Source: Bombus terrestris (lineage: Eukaryota > Arthropoda > Insecta > Hymenoptera > Apidae). From it: DNA of 64,000 nucleotides. The stretch is from assembly GCF_910591885.1 (NCBI RefSeq), contig NW_025963548.1, forward strand, positions 7,923,968 to 7,987,967, read 5' to 3'. The notes under the pieces were generated by a model. The model saw only the letters and a program-made list of their open reading frames with translations. It was not told where the DNA came from and ran no database searches. Positions 43,032 through 58,380 of the stretch are shown one piece after another (the first letter of the stretch is position 1; each line of letters begins with the position of its first letter). Position numbers and translations under genes: made by a program.

Positions 43032-45128
43032 GCCGTATAACGTTATATACTATAACGTTATGAAGGAATATCGTTATACTGCATCACTATATGACGTATA
43101 ACGTTATATTCCATGACTATAGGACGTATAACGTTATATTGCATCACTATATGACGTATAACGTCATATTGTATGACTACAGGACGAATAACGTTGTATA
43201 CTATTACGTTAGAACGTATAACGTTATATTGCATCACTATATGACGTATAACGTTATATTGCATCACTATATGTCGTAGAACGTTATATTGTATTACTAA
43301 ATGACGTATAACGTTATATAGCTTCTCTTTATGACGTGTAACGTTATGAACTATTACGTTATAGCGTATAACGTTATATTGCACCACTATTGATCGTATA
43401 ACGTTATATACTATTACGCTATAACGTATAACGTTGTATTGCATCACTATAGGACGTAAACGTTATATCGCATTACTGAATGTCGTATAACGTTATATAG
43501 CTTCTCTTTATGACGTATGACGTTATGAACTATTCCGTTATAACTTATAACGCTATATTGCATGACTATATGACGTATAACGTCATATTGCAAGACTATA
43601 GGACGTATTACGTTATATACTATTACGTTATAACGTATAACGTTATACTGCATCACTATAGCACGTATAACGTTATATCGCATTACTGAATGACGTATAA
43701 CGTTATATAGCTTCTCTTTATGACGTATAACGTTATGAACTATTACGTTATAACGTATAACGTTATATTGCATCACTATATGACGTATAACGTCATATTG
43801 CATGACTACAGGACGTATAAAGTTATATTGCATCACTAAATGACGTATAACGTTATATTGCACCACTATTGATCGTATAACGTTATATACTATTACGCTA
43901 TAACGTATAACGTTGTATTGCATCACTATAGGACGTAAACGTAATATCGCATTACTGAATGACGTATAACGTTATATAGCTTCTCTTTATGACGTATAAC
44001 GTTATGAACTATTCCGTTATAACTTATAACGCTATATTGCATGACTATATGACGTATAACGTCATATTGCATGACTATAGGACGTATTACGTTATATACC
44101 ATTACGTTATAACGTATAACGTTATACTGCATCACTATAGCACGTATAACGTTATATCGCATTACTGAATGACGTATAACGTTATATAGCTTCTCTTTAT
44201 GACGTATAACGTTATGAACTATTACGTTATAACGTATAACGTTATATTGCTTCATATATGACGTATAACGTCATATTGCATGACGACAGGACGTATAAAG
44301 TTATATTGCATCACTATATGACGTATAACGTTATATTGCTTCACTATATGTCGTAGAACGTTATATTGTATTACTGAATGACGTATAACGTTATATAGCT
44401 TCTCTTTATGACGTATAACGTTATGAACTATTCCGTTATAACTTATAACGCTATATTGCATGACTATATGACGTATAACGTCATATTGCATGACTATAGG
44501 ACGTATTACGTTATATACTATTACGTTATAACGTATAACGTTATACTGCATCACTATAGCTCGTATAACGTTATATCGCATTACTGAATGACGTATAACG
44601 TTATATAGCTTCTCTTTATGACGTATAACGTTATGAACTATTACGTTATAACGTATAACGTCATATTGCATGACTATAGGACGTATACCGCTATATTGCA
44701 TCACTATATGACGTATAACGTTATATCGCATGACTCTAGGACGTATAACGTTATATTGCATCACTACATGACGTATAACGTTATATTGCATCACTATAGG
44801 ACGTATTAAGTTATATACTATTACGTTATAACGTATAACGTTATACTGCATCACTATAGCACGTATAACGTTATATCGCATTACTGAATGACGTATAACG
44901 TTATATAGCTCCTCTTTATGACGTATAACGTTATGAACTATTACGTTATAACGTATAACGTTATATTGCATCACTATATGACGTATAACGTCATATTGCA
45001 TGACTATAGGACGTATAACGTTATATTGCATCACTACATAACGTATAACGTTATATTGCATCACTATATGACGTATAACGATATATTGCATTACTAAATG
45101 AAGTATAACGTTATATTGCATCACTATA
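43032..45128 (+). repeat. Segment colinear with 14.56-16.6 kb
   Basis: Offset 28,472 bp at first, then 28,232 bp near 43926-44250, because the 719-bp unit at 14975 corresponds to a 479-bp unit at 43447. The one-base-short CATATATGACG unit near 16020 and 23880 recurs near 44252. About 270-300 bp of extra monomers lie near 44550-44880. Confidence 0.8.
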
Positions 45129-46392
45129 TGCCGTATAACGTTATATACTATAACGTTATGTAGGAATATCGTTATACTGCATCACTATATGACGTATAAC
45201 GTTATATTGCATGACTATATGACGTATAACGATATATTGCATTACTATATGACGTATAACGTCATATTGTATGATTACAGGACGAATAACGTTATATTGC
45301 ATTACTAAATGACGTATAACGTTATATTGCATCATTATATGACGTATAACGTTATATACTATAACGTTATGAAGGAATATCGTTATACTGCATCACTGTA
45401 TGACGTATAACGTTATATTGCATCACTATTGCACGTATAACGTTATATCGCATTACTGAATGACGTATAACGTTATGAACTATTACGTTATAACGTATAA
45501 CGTTATATTGCATCACTATATGACGTATAACGATATATTGCATTACTAAATGACGTATAACGTTATATTGCATCACTATATGACGTATAACGTTATATTG
45601 CATCACTACATGACGTATAACGTTATATTGCATCATTATAGGACGTATTACGTTATATACTATTACGTTATAACGTATAACGTTATACAGCATCACTATA
45701 GCACGTATAACGTTATATCGCATTACTGAATGACGTATAACGTTATATAGCTCCTCTTTATGACGTATAACGTTATGAACTATTACGTTATAACGTATAA
45801 CGTTATATTGCATCACTATATGACGTATAACGTCATATTGCATGACTATAGGACGTATAACGTTATATTGCATCACTACATAACGTATAACGTTATATTG
45901 CATCACTATATGACGTATAACGATATATTGCATTACTAAATGAAGTATAACGTTATATTGCATCACTATATGCCGTATAACGTTATATACTATAACGTTA
46001 TGAAGGAATATCGTTATACTGCATCACTATATGACGTATAACGTTATATTGCATGACTATAGGACGTATAACGTTATATTGCATCACTATATGACGTATA
46101 ACGTCATATTGTATGATTACAGGACGAATAACGTTATATTGCATTACTAAATGACGTATAACGTTATATTGCATCATTATATGACGTATAACGTTATATA
46201 CTATAACGTTATGAAGGAATATCGTTATACTGCATCACTGTATGACGTATAACGTTATATTGCATCACTATAGGACGTATTACGTTGTATACTATTACGT
46301 TAGAACGTATAAGGTTATATTGCATCACTATTGATCGTATAACGTTATATAATATTACGCTATAACGTATAACGTTGTATTGCATCAGTATA
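45129..46392 (+). repeat. 31-bp monomer cluster
   Basis: 31-bp monomers lie at 45160 (GTAGGAAT), 45371, 46002 and 46213; spacings are 211, 631 and 211 bp. About 45560-45966 repeats 3735-4141. The block precedes an 839-bp HOR, as at 4.15-5.0 kb. Confidence 0.83.
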
Positions 46393-48730
46393 GGACGTAA
46401 ACGTTATATCGCATTACTGAATGACGTATAACGTTATATAGCTTCTCTTTATGACGTATAACGTTATGAACTATTCCGTTATAACGTATAACGCTATATT
46501 GCATGACTATATGACGTATAACGTCATATTGCATGACTATAGGACGTATAACGCTATATTGCATCACTATATGACGTATAACGTTATATTGCATGACTAT
46601 AGGACCTATAACGTTATATTGCATCACTACATGACATATAACGTTATATTGCATCACTATAGGACGTATTACGTTATATACTATTACGTTATAACGTATA
46701 ACGTTATACTGCATCACTATATGACGTATAACGATTTATTGCATTACTAAATGACGTATAACGTTATATAGCTTCTCTTTATGACGTGTAACGTTATGAA
46801 CTATTACGTTATAACGTATAACGTTATATTGCATCACTATATGACGTATAACGTCATATTGCATGACTACAGGACGTATAAAGTTATATTGCATCACTAT
46901 ATGACGTATAACGTTATATTGCATCACTATATATCGTAGAACGTTATATTGTATTACTAAATGACGTATAACGCTATATAGCTTCTCTTTATGACGTGTA
47001 ACGTTATGAGCTATTACGTTATAACGTATAACGTTATATTGCATCACTATATGACGTATAACGTTAAATTGCATCACTGTAGGACGTATTACGCTATATA
47101 CTATCACGTTATAACGTATAACGTTATATTGCATTACTAAATGACGTATAACGTTATATTGCATCACTATTGATCGTATAACGTTATATAATATTACGCT
47201 ATAACGTATAACGTTGTATTGCATCAGTATAGGACGTAAACGTTATATCGCATTACTGAATGACGTATAACGTTATATAGCTTCTCTTTATGACGTCTAA
47301 CGTTATGAACTATTCCGTTATAACGTATAACGCTATATTGCATGACTATATGACGTATAACGTCATATTGCATGACTATAGGACGTATAACGCTATATTG
47401 CATCACTATATGACGTATAACGTTATATTGCATGACTATAGGACCTATAACGTTATATTGCATCACTACATGACGTATAACGTTATATTGCATCACTATA
47501 GGACGTATTACGTTATATACTATTACGTTATAACGTATAACGTTATACTGCATCACTATATGACGTATAACGATATATTGCATCACTATATGACGTATAA
47601 CGTTATATTGCATCACTATATGTCGTAGAACGTTATATTGTATTACTAAATGACGTATAACGCTATATAGCTTCTCTTTATGACGTGTAACGTTATGAAC
47701 TATTACGTTATAACGTATAACGTTATATTGCATCACTATATGACGTATAACGTTAAATTGCATCACTATAGCACGTATTACGCTATATACTATCACGTTA
47801 TAACGTATAACGTTATATTGCATTACTAAATGACGTATAACGTTATATTGCACCACTATTGATCGTATAACGTTATATACTATTACGCTATAACGTATAA
47901 CGTTGTATTGCATCACTATAGGACGTAAACGTTATATCGCATTACTGAATGACGTATAACGTTATATAGCTTCTCTTTATGACGTATAACGTTATGAGCT
48001 ATTCCGTTATAACGTATAACGCAATATTGCATGACTATATGACGTATAACGTCATATTGCATGACTATAGGACGTATAACGCTATATTGCATCACTATGT
48101 GACGTATAACGTTAAATTGCATCACTATAGGACGTATTACGTTATATACTATTACGTTATAACGTATAACGTTATACTGCATCACTATATGACGTATAAC
48201 GTCATATTGCATGACTATAGGACGTATAAAGTTATATTGCATCACTATATGACGTATAACGTTATATTGCATCACTATATGTCGTAGAACGTTATATTGT
48301 ATTACTAAATGACGTATAACGTTATATAGCTTCTCTTTATGACGTGTAACGTTATGAACTATTACGTTATAACGTATAACGTTATATTGCATCACTATAT
48401 GACGTATAACGTCATATTGCATGACTACAGGACGTATAAAGTTATATTGCATCACTATATGACGTATAACGTTATATTGCATCACTATATGTCGTAGAAC
48501 GTTATATTGTATTACTAAATGACGTATAACGCTATATAGCTTCTCTTTATGACGTGTAACGTTATGAACTATTACGTTATAACGTATAACGTTATATTGC
48601 ATCACTACATAACGTATAACGTTATATTGCATCACTATATGACGTATAACGATATATTGCATTACTAAATGAAGTATAACGTTATATTGCATCACTATAT
48701 GCCGTATAACGTTATATACTATAACGTTAT
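46393..48730 (+). repeat. 839/689-bp higher-order repeat block
   Basis: 29-bp markers at 46393, 47232 and 47921 give 839- and 689-bp units. They correspond to 5020, 5859 and 6698; the second unit has lost 150 bp (five monomers) near 47580-47600. The third unit gained 210 bp near 48200-48410, a local repeat of a GACTACAGGACG to AGCTTCTC run. It ends at the GTAGGAAT unit at 48731. Confidence 0.85.
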
Positions 48731-50145
48731 GTAGGAATATCGTTATACTGCATCACTATATGACGTATAACGTTATATTGCATGACTATATGACGTATAA
48801 CGATATATTGCATTACTATATGACGTATAACGTCATATTGTATGATTACAGGACGAATAACGTTATATTGCATTACTAAATGACGTATAACGTTATATTG
48901 CATCATTATATGACGTATAACGTTATATACTATAACGTTATGAAGGAATATCGTTATACTGCATCACTGTATGACGTATAACGTTATATTGCATCACTAT
49001 TGCACGTATAACGTTATATCGCATTACTGAATGACGTATAACGTTATATAGCTCCTCTTTATGACGTATAACGTTATGAACTATTACGTTATAACGTATA
49101 ACGTTATATTGCATCACTATATGACGTATAACGTCATATTGCATGACTATAGGACGTATAACGTTATATTGCATCACTACATAACGTATAACGTTATATT
49201 GCATCACTATATGACGTATAACGATATATTGCATTACTAAATGAAGTATAACGTTATATTGCATCACTATATGCCGTATAACGTTATATACTATAACGTT
49301 ATGAAGGAATATCGTTATACTGCATCACTATATGACGTATAACGTTATATTGCATGACTATATGACGTATAACGGTATATTGCATTACTATATGACGTAT
49401 AACGTCATATTGTATGATTACAGGACGAATAACGTTATATTGCATTACTAAATGACGTATAACGTTATATTGCATCATTATATGACGTATAACGTTATAT
49501 ACTATAACGTTATGAAGGAATATCGTTATACTGCATCACTGTATGACGTATAACGTTATATTGCATCACTATTGCACGTATAACGTTATATCGCATTACT
49601 GAATGACGTATAACGTTATGAACTATTACGTTATAACGTATAACGTTATATTGCATCACTATATGACGTATAACGATATATTGCATTACTAAATGACGTA
49701 TAACGTTATATTGCATCACTATATGACGTATAACGTTATATACTATAACGTTATGAAGGAATATCGTTATACTGCATCACTATATGACGTATAACGTTAT
49801 ATTGCATGACTAGCGGACGTATAACGTTATATTGCATCACTATATGACGTATAACGTCATATTGTATGATTACAGGACGAATAACGTTATATTGCATTAC
49901 TAAATGACGTATAACGTTATATTGCATCATTATATGACGTATAACGTTATATACTATAACGTTATGAAGGAATATCGTTATACTGCATCACTGTATGACG
50001 TATAACGTTATATTGCATCACTATAGGACGTATTACGTTGTATACTATTACGTTAGAACGTATAAGGTTATATTGCATCACTATTGATCGTATAACGTTA
50101 TATAATATTACGCTATAACGTATAACGTTGTATTGCATCAGTATA
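48731..50145 (+). repeat. 31-bp monomer cluster
   Basis: 31-bp monomers lie at 48731 (GTAGGAAT), 48942, 49303, 49514, 49755 and 49966; spacings are 211, 361, 211, 241 and 211 bp. The last four match 8050-8713 in spacing and sequence. Confidence 0.85.
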
Positions 50146-53100
50146 GGACGTAAACGTTATATCGCATTACTGAATGACGTATAACGTTATATAGCTTCTC
50201 TTTATGACGTATAACGTTATGAACTATTCCGTTATAACGTATAACGCTATATTGCATGACTATATGACGTATAACGTCATATTGCATGACTATAGGACGT
50301 ATAACGCTATATTGCATCACTATATGACGTATAACGTTATATTGCATGACTATAGGACGTATAACGTTATATTGCATCACTACATGACATATAACGTTAT
50401 ATTGCATCACTATAGGACGTATTACGTTATATACTATTACGTTATAACGTATAACGTTATACTGCATCACTATATGACGTATAACGATATATTGCATTAC
50501 TAAATGACGTATAACGTTATATAGCTTCTCTTTATGACGTGTAACGTTATGAACTATTACGTTATAACGTATAACGTTATATTGCATCACTATATGACGT
50601 ATAACGTCATATTGCATGACTACAGGACGTATAAAGTTATATTGCATCACTATATGACGTATAACGTTATATTGCATCACTATATATCGTAGAACGTTAT
50701 ATTGTATTACTAAATGACGTATAACGCTATATAGCTTCTCTTTATGACGTGTAACGTTATGAACTATTACGTTATAACGTATAACGTTATATTGCATCAC
50801 TATATGACGTATAACGTTAAATTGCATCACTATAGGACGTATTACGCTATATACTATCACGTTATAACGTATAACGTTATATTGCATTACTAAATGACGT
50901 ATAACGTTATATTGCATCACTATTGATCGTATAACGTTATATAATATTACGCTATAACGTATAACGTTGTATTGCATCAGTATAGGACGTAAACGTTATA
51001 TCGCATTACTGAATGACGTATAACGTTATATAGCTTCTCTTTATGACGTATAACGTTATGAACTATTCCGTTATAACGTATAACGCTATATTGCATGACT
51101 ATATGACGTATAACGTCATATTGCATGACTGTAGGACGTATAACGCTATATTGCATCACTATATGACGTATAACGTTATATTGCATGACTATAGGACCTA
51201 TAACGTTATATTGCATCACTACATGACGTATAACGTTATATTGCATCACTATAGGACGTATTACGTTATATACTATTACGTTATAACGTATAACGTTATA
51301 CTGCATCACTATATGACGTATAACGATATATTGCATTACTAAATGACGTATAACGTTATATAGCTTCTCTTTATGACGTGTAACGTTATGAACTATTACG
51401 TTATAACGTATAACGTTATATTGCATCACTATATGACGTATAACGTCATATTGCATGACTACAGGACGTATAAAGTTATATTACATCACTATATGACGTA
51501 TAACGTTATATTGCATCACTATATGTCGTAGAACGTTATATTGTATTACTAAATGACGTATAACGCTATATAGCTTCTCTTTATGACGTGTAACGTTATG
51601 AACTATTACGTTATAACGTATAACGTTATATTGCATCACTATATGACGTATAACGTTAAATTGCATCACTATAGCACGTATTACGCTATATACTATCACG
51701 TTATAACGTATAACGTTATATTGCATTACTAAATGACGTATAACGTTATATTGCACCACTATTGATCGTATAACGTTATATACTATTACGCTATAACGTA
51801 TAACGTTGTATTGCATCACTATAGGACGTAAACGTTATATCGCATTACTGAATGACGTATAACGTTATATAGCTTCTCTTTATGACGTATAACGTTATGA
51901 GCTATTCCGTTATAACGTATAACGCAATATTGCATGACTATATGACGTATAACGTCATATTGCATGACTATAGGACGTGTAACGCAATATTGCATCACTA
52001 TGTGACGTATAACGTTAAATTGCATCACTATAGGACGTATTACGTTATATACTATTACGTTATAACGTATAACGTTATACTGCATCACTATATGACGTAT
52101 AACGATATATTGCATTACTAAATGACGTATAACGTTATATAGCTTCTCTTTATGACGTGTAACGTTATGAACTATTACGTTATAACGTATAACGTTATAT
52201 TGCATCACTATATGACGTATAACGTCATATTGCATGACTACAGGACGTATAAAGTTATATTGCATCACTATATGACGTATAACGTTATATTGCATCACTA
52301 TATATCGTAGAACGTTATATTGTATTACTAAATGACGTATAACGCTATATAGCTTCTCTTTATGACGTGTAACGTTATGAACTATTACGTTATAACGTAT
52401 AACGTTATATTGCATCACTATATGACGTATAACGTTAAATTGCATCACTATAGGACGTATTACGCTATATACTATCACGTTATAACGTATAACGTTATAT
52501 TGCATTACTAAATGACGTATAACGTTATATTGCATCACTATTGATCGTATAACGTTATATAATATTACGCTATAACGTATAACGTTGTATTGCATCAGTA
52601 TAGGACGTAAACGTTATATCGCATTACTGAATGACGTATAACGTTATATAGCTTCTCTTTATGACGTATAACGTTATGAACTATTCCGTTATAACGTATA
52701 ACGCTATATTGCATGACTATATGACGTATAACGTCATATTGCATGACTATAGGACGTATAACGCTATATTGCATCACTATATGACGTATAACGTTATATT
52801 GCATGACTATAGGACGTATAACGTTATATTGCATCACTACATGACGTATAACGTTATATTGCATCACTATAGGACGTATTACGTTATATACTATTACGTT
52901 ATAACGTATAACGTTATACTGCATCACTATATGACGTATAACGATATATTGCATTACTAAATGACGTATAACGTTATATAGCTTCTCTTTATGACGTGTA
53001 ACGTTATGAACTATTACGTTATAACGTATAACGTTATATTGCATCACTATATGACGTATAACGTCATATTGCATGACTACAGGACGTATAAAGTTATATT

Positions 53101-53830
53101 GCATCACTATATGACGTATAACGTTATATTGCATCACTATATGTCGTAGAACGTTATATTGTATTACTAAATGACGTATAACGCTATATAGCTTCTCTTT
53201 ATGACGTGTAACGTTATGAGCTATTACGTTATAACGTATAACGTTATATTGCATCACTATATGACGTATAACGTTAAATTGCATCACTGTAGGACGTATT
53301 ACGCTATATACTATCACGTTATAACGTATAACGTTATATTGCATTACTAAATGACGTATAACGTTATATTGCACCACTATTGATCGTATAACGTTATATA
53401 CTATTACGCTATAACGTATAACGTTGTATTGCATCACTATAGGACGTAAACGTTATATCGCATTACTGAATGACGTATAACGTTATATAGCTTCTCTTTA
53501 TGACGTATAACGTTATGAGCTATTCCGTTATAACGTATAACGCAATATTGCATGACTATATGACGTATAACGTCATATTGCATGACTATAGGACGTATAA
53601 CGCAATATTGCATCACTATGTGACGTATAACGTTAAATTGCATCACTATAGGACGTATTACGTTATATACTATTACGTTATAACGTATAACGTTATACTG
53701 CATCACTATATGACGTATAACGATATATTGCATTACTAAATGACGTATGACGTTATATTGCACCACTATTGATCGTATAACGTTATATACTATTACGCTA
53801 TAACGTATAACGTTGTATTGCATCACTATA
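50146..53830 (+). repeat. Expanded 839-bp higher-order repeat block
   Basis: 29-bp markers at 50146, 50985, 51824, 52603 and 53442 give 839, 839, 779 and 839 bp, followed by 389 bp to 53831. The counterpart at 8893-10900 has only 839, 779 and 389 bp. The first unit aligns at offset 41,253 and the last at 42,931. The extra 1,618 bp (51824-53441) is two units lying between closely similar GAGCTATTCC/GCAATATTGC units. Confidence 0.88.
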
Positions 53831-54210
53831 GGACGTAAACGTTATATTGCATCACTATATGACGTATAACGTCATATTGCATGACTATAGGACGTATAAC
53901 GTTATATTGCATCACTACATAACGTATAACGTTATATTGCATCACTATATGACGTATAACGATATATTGCATTACTAAATGACGTATAACGTTATATTGC
54001 ATCACTATATGCCGTATAACGTTATATACTATAACGTTATGAAGGAATATCGTTATACTGCATCACTATATGACGTATAACGTTATATTGCATGACTATA
54101 GGACGTATAACGCAATATTGCATCACTATGTGACGTATAACGTTAAATTGCATCACTATAGGACGTATTACGTTATATACTATTACGTTATAACGTATAA
54201 CGTTATGTTG
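53831..54210 (+). repeat. Satellite link between the 839-bp HOR and the divergent block
   Basis: Matches 10900-11278 at offset 42,931, including the 31-bp unit near 54041 and the GTGACGTATAACGTTAAATTG unit. No other structure is visible. Confidence 0.8.
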
Positions 54211-54718
54211 CACCACATATGGCGTATAACGTTATATACTATTACAGTATGAAGGAATAACGTTATATTGCATCACTGTATGACGTATAACGTTTTGTAC
54301 TATTACGCAATAACGTATAACGTCATATTGCACGACTATAGGACGTATAAAGTTATGAAATATTGCGTCATAACGTGTAACGTTATATTGCACCACTATA
54401 GGATGTAAAACGTTATGATACATTACGTTATTACGTATAACGTTACATTGCATTACTGAATGACCTATAACGTTATATAGCTCCTCTTTATGACGTATAA
54501 CGTTATGAACTATTACGTTATTACGTATAACGCTGTATTGCATCACTATAGGACGTATAAAGTTATGAACTATTACGTCATAACGTGTAACATAATATTG
54601 CATCACTATAGGACGCATTACGTTATGATCTCTTACGTCATAACAAGTAACGTTATACTGCATCACTATATGACGTATAACGTTATATTGCATAACTATA
54701 TGGCGTATAACGTTATAT
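54211..54718 (+). repeat. Divergent satellite block, copy 3 of 3 (CACCACATATGGCG)
   Basis: Matches 11280-11787 at offset 42,931 essentially base for base, including the private ACAAGTAACG and CATAACTATATGGCG forms that copy 2 lacks. Confidence 0.88.
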
Positions 54719-55707
54719 AGCTTCGCTTTATGACGTATAATGTTATGAACTATTACGTTATAACGTATAACGTTATATTGCATCACTATATGACGTATAA
54801 CGTCATATTGCATGACTATAGGACGTATAACGTTATATTGCATCACTATAGGACGTATAACGTTATATAGTTTTACCTTATGACGTATAACGTTGTATTG
54901 CATCACTATGGGACGTATAACGTTATATCGCATTACAGAATGACGTATAACGTTATATAGCTTCGCTTTATGACGTATAATGTTATGAACTATTACGTTA
55001 TAACGTATAACGTTATATTGCATCACTATATGACGTATAACGTCATATTGCATGACTATAGGACGTATAACGTTATATTGCATCACTATAGGACGTATAA
55101 CGTTATATAGTATTACCTTATAACGTATAACGTTGTATTGCATCACTATGGGACGTATAACGTATATCGCATTACAGAATGACGTATAACGTTATATAGC
55201 TTCGCTTTATGACGTATAATGTTATGAACTATTACGTTATAACGTACAACGTTATATAGCATCACTATATGACGTATAACGTCATATTGCATGACTATAG
55301 GACGTATAACGTTATATTGCATCACTATAGGACGTATAACGTTATATAGTATTACCTTATAACGTATAACGTTGTATTGCATCACTATTGGACGTATAAC
55401 GTTATATCGCATTACAGAATGACGTATAACGTTATATAGCTTCGCTTTATGACGTATAATGTTATGAACTATTACGTTATAACGTATAACGTTATATTGC
55501 ATCACTATATGACGTATAACGTCATATTGCATGACTATAGGACGTATAGCGTTATATTGCATCACTATATGACGTATAACGTTATATTGCATCACTATAG
55601 GGCGTATTACGTTATATACTATTAAGTTATAACTTATAACGTTGTATTGCATCGCTATAGGGCGTATAACGTTATATCGCATTACTGAATGAAGTATAAC
55701 ATTATAT
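54719..55707 (+). repeat. 240-bp higher-order repeat, fourth cluster
   Basis: AGCTTCGCTT markers at 54719, 54959, 55198 and 55438, then a hybrid AGCTTCTGTTT at 55708, give spacings of 240, 239, 240 and 270 bp. It has one more 240-bp unit than the counterpart at 11788-12537. Confidence 0.87.
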
Positions 55708-58380
55708 AGCTTCTGTTTATGACGTGTAACGTTATGAACTATTACGTTATAACGTATAACGTTATATTGCATCACTATATGACGTATAGTGTTAAATTGC
55801 ATCACTATAGGACGTATTACGCTACATACTATCACGTTATAACGTATAACGTTATATTGCATTACTAAATGACGTATAACGTTATATTGCACCACTATTG
55901 ATCGTATAACGTTATATACTATTACGCTATAACGTATAACGTTGTATTGCATCACTATAGGACGTAAACGTTATATCGCATTACTGAATGACGTATAACG
56001 TTGTATAGCTTCTCTTTATGACGTATAACATTATGAGCTATTCCGTTATAACGTATAACGCTATATTGCACGACTATATGACGTATAACGTCACATTGCA
56101 TGACTATAGGACGTATAGCGCTATATTGCATCACTACATGACGTATAACGTTATATTGCATCACTATAGGACGTATTACGTTATATACTATTACGTTATA
56201 ACGTATAACGTTATACTGCATCACAATAGCACGTATAACGTTATATCGCATTACTGAATGACGTATAACGTTATATAGCTTCTCTTTATGACGTATAACG
56301 TTATGAACTATTACGTTATAACGTATAACGTTATATTGCATCACTCTATGACGTATAACGTCATATTGCATGACTATAGGACGTATAACGTTATATTGCA
56401 TCACTACATGACGTATAACGTTATATTGCATCACTATAGGACGTATTACGTTATATTGCATCACTATATGACGTATAACGTTGTATTGCATCACTATAGG
56501 ACGTAAACGTTGTATCGCATTACTGAATGACGTATAACGTTATATAGCTTCTCTTTATGACGTGTAACGTTATGAACTATTACGTTATAACGGATAACGT
56601 TATATTGCATCACTATATGACGTATAACGTCATATTGCATGACTACAGGACGTATAACGTTATATTGCATCACTATAGGATGTAATACTTTATGATATAT
56701 TACGTTATTACGTATAACGTTTTATTGCATGACTATATGACGTATAACGTCATATTGCATGACTATAGGACGTATAACGTTATATTGCTTCACTACATGC
56801 CGTATAACGCTATATTGCATCACTACAGGACGTATTACGTTATATACTATTACGTTATAACGTATAACGTTATACTGCATCACTATAGCACGTATAACGT
56901 TATATCGCATTACTGAATGACGTATAACGTTATATAGCTTCTCTTTATGACGTATAACGTTATGAACTATTACGTTATAACGTATAACGTTATATTGCAT
57001 CACTATATGACGCATAACGTCATATTGCATGACTATAGGACGTATAACGTTATATTGCATCACTACATGACGTATAACGTTATATTGCATCACTATAGGA
57101 CGTATTACGTTATATACTATTACGTTATAACGTATAACGTTATACTGCATCACTATGTGACATATAACGATATATTGCAATACTAAATGACGTATAACGT
57201 TATATAGCTTCTCTTTATGACGTGTAACGTTATGAACTATTACGTTATAACGTATAACGTTATATTGCATCACTATATGACGTATAACGTCATATTGCAT
57301 GACTACAGGACGTATAAAGTTATATTTTATCACTATATGACGTATAACGTTATATTGCATCACTATATGTCGTAGAACGTTATATTGTATTACTAAATGA
57401 CGTATAACGTTATATAGCTTCTCTTTATGACGTGTAACATTATGAACTATTACGTTATAACGTATAACGTTATATTGCATCACTATATGACGTATAACGT
57501 TAAATTGCATCACTATAGGACGTATTACGCTATATACTATCACGTTATAACGTATAACGTTATATTGCATTACTAAATGACGTATAACGTTATATTGCAC
57601 CACTATTGATCGTATAACGTTATATACTATTACGCTATAACGTATAACGTTGTATTGCATCACTATAGGACGTGAACGTTATATCGCATTACTGAATGAC
57701 GTATAACGTTATATAGCTTCTCTTTATGACGTATAACATTATGAGCTATTCCGTTATAACGTATAACGCTATATTGCACGACTATATGACGTATAACGTC
57801 ACATTGCATGACTATAGGACGTATAACGCTATATTGCATCACTATATGACGTATAACGTTAAATTGCATCACTATAGGTCGTATTACTCTATATACTATC
57901 ACGTTATAACGTATAACGTTATATTGCATCACTATATGACGTATAACGATATATTGCATTACTAAATGACGTATAAAGTTATATAGCTTCTCTTTATGAC
58001 GTGTAACGTTATGAACTATTACGTTATAACGGATAACGTTACATTGCATCACTATATGACGTATAACGTCATATTGCATGACTACAGGACGTATAACGTT
58101 ATATTGCATCACTATAGGATGTAATACGTTATGATATATTACGTTATTACGTATAACGTTTTATTGCATGACTATATGACGTATAACGTCATATTGCATG
58201 ACTATAGGACGTATAACGTTATATTGCTTCACTACATGACGTATAACGCTATATTGCATCACTATAGGACGTATAACGTTATATCGCATTACTGAATGAC
58301 GTATAACGTTATATAGCTTCTCTTTATGACGTATAACGTTATGAACTATTACGTTATAACGTATAACGTAATATTGCATC
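55708..58380 (+). repeat. Mixed 839-/750-type satellite segment
   Basis: After the hybrid unit at 55708 the order is that of 839-bp HOR tails up to the 29-bp markers at 55960 and 56499, then 750-type material (GATGTAATAC marker near 56680). A GACATATAACG unit with TTGCAATACTAAATG near 57168 links it to 2047, 20349 and 28182. The 29-bp marker near 57668 reads GGACGTGAACG. A further GATGTAATACG marker lies near 58117. Confidence 0.78.
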
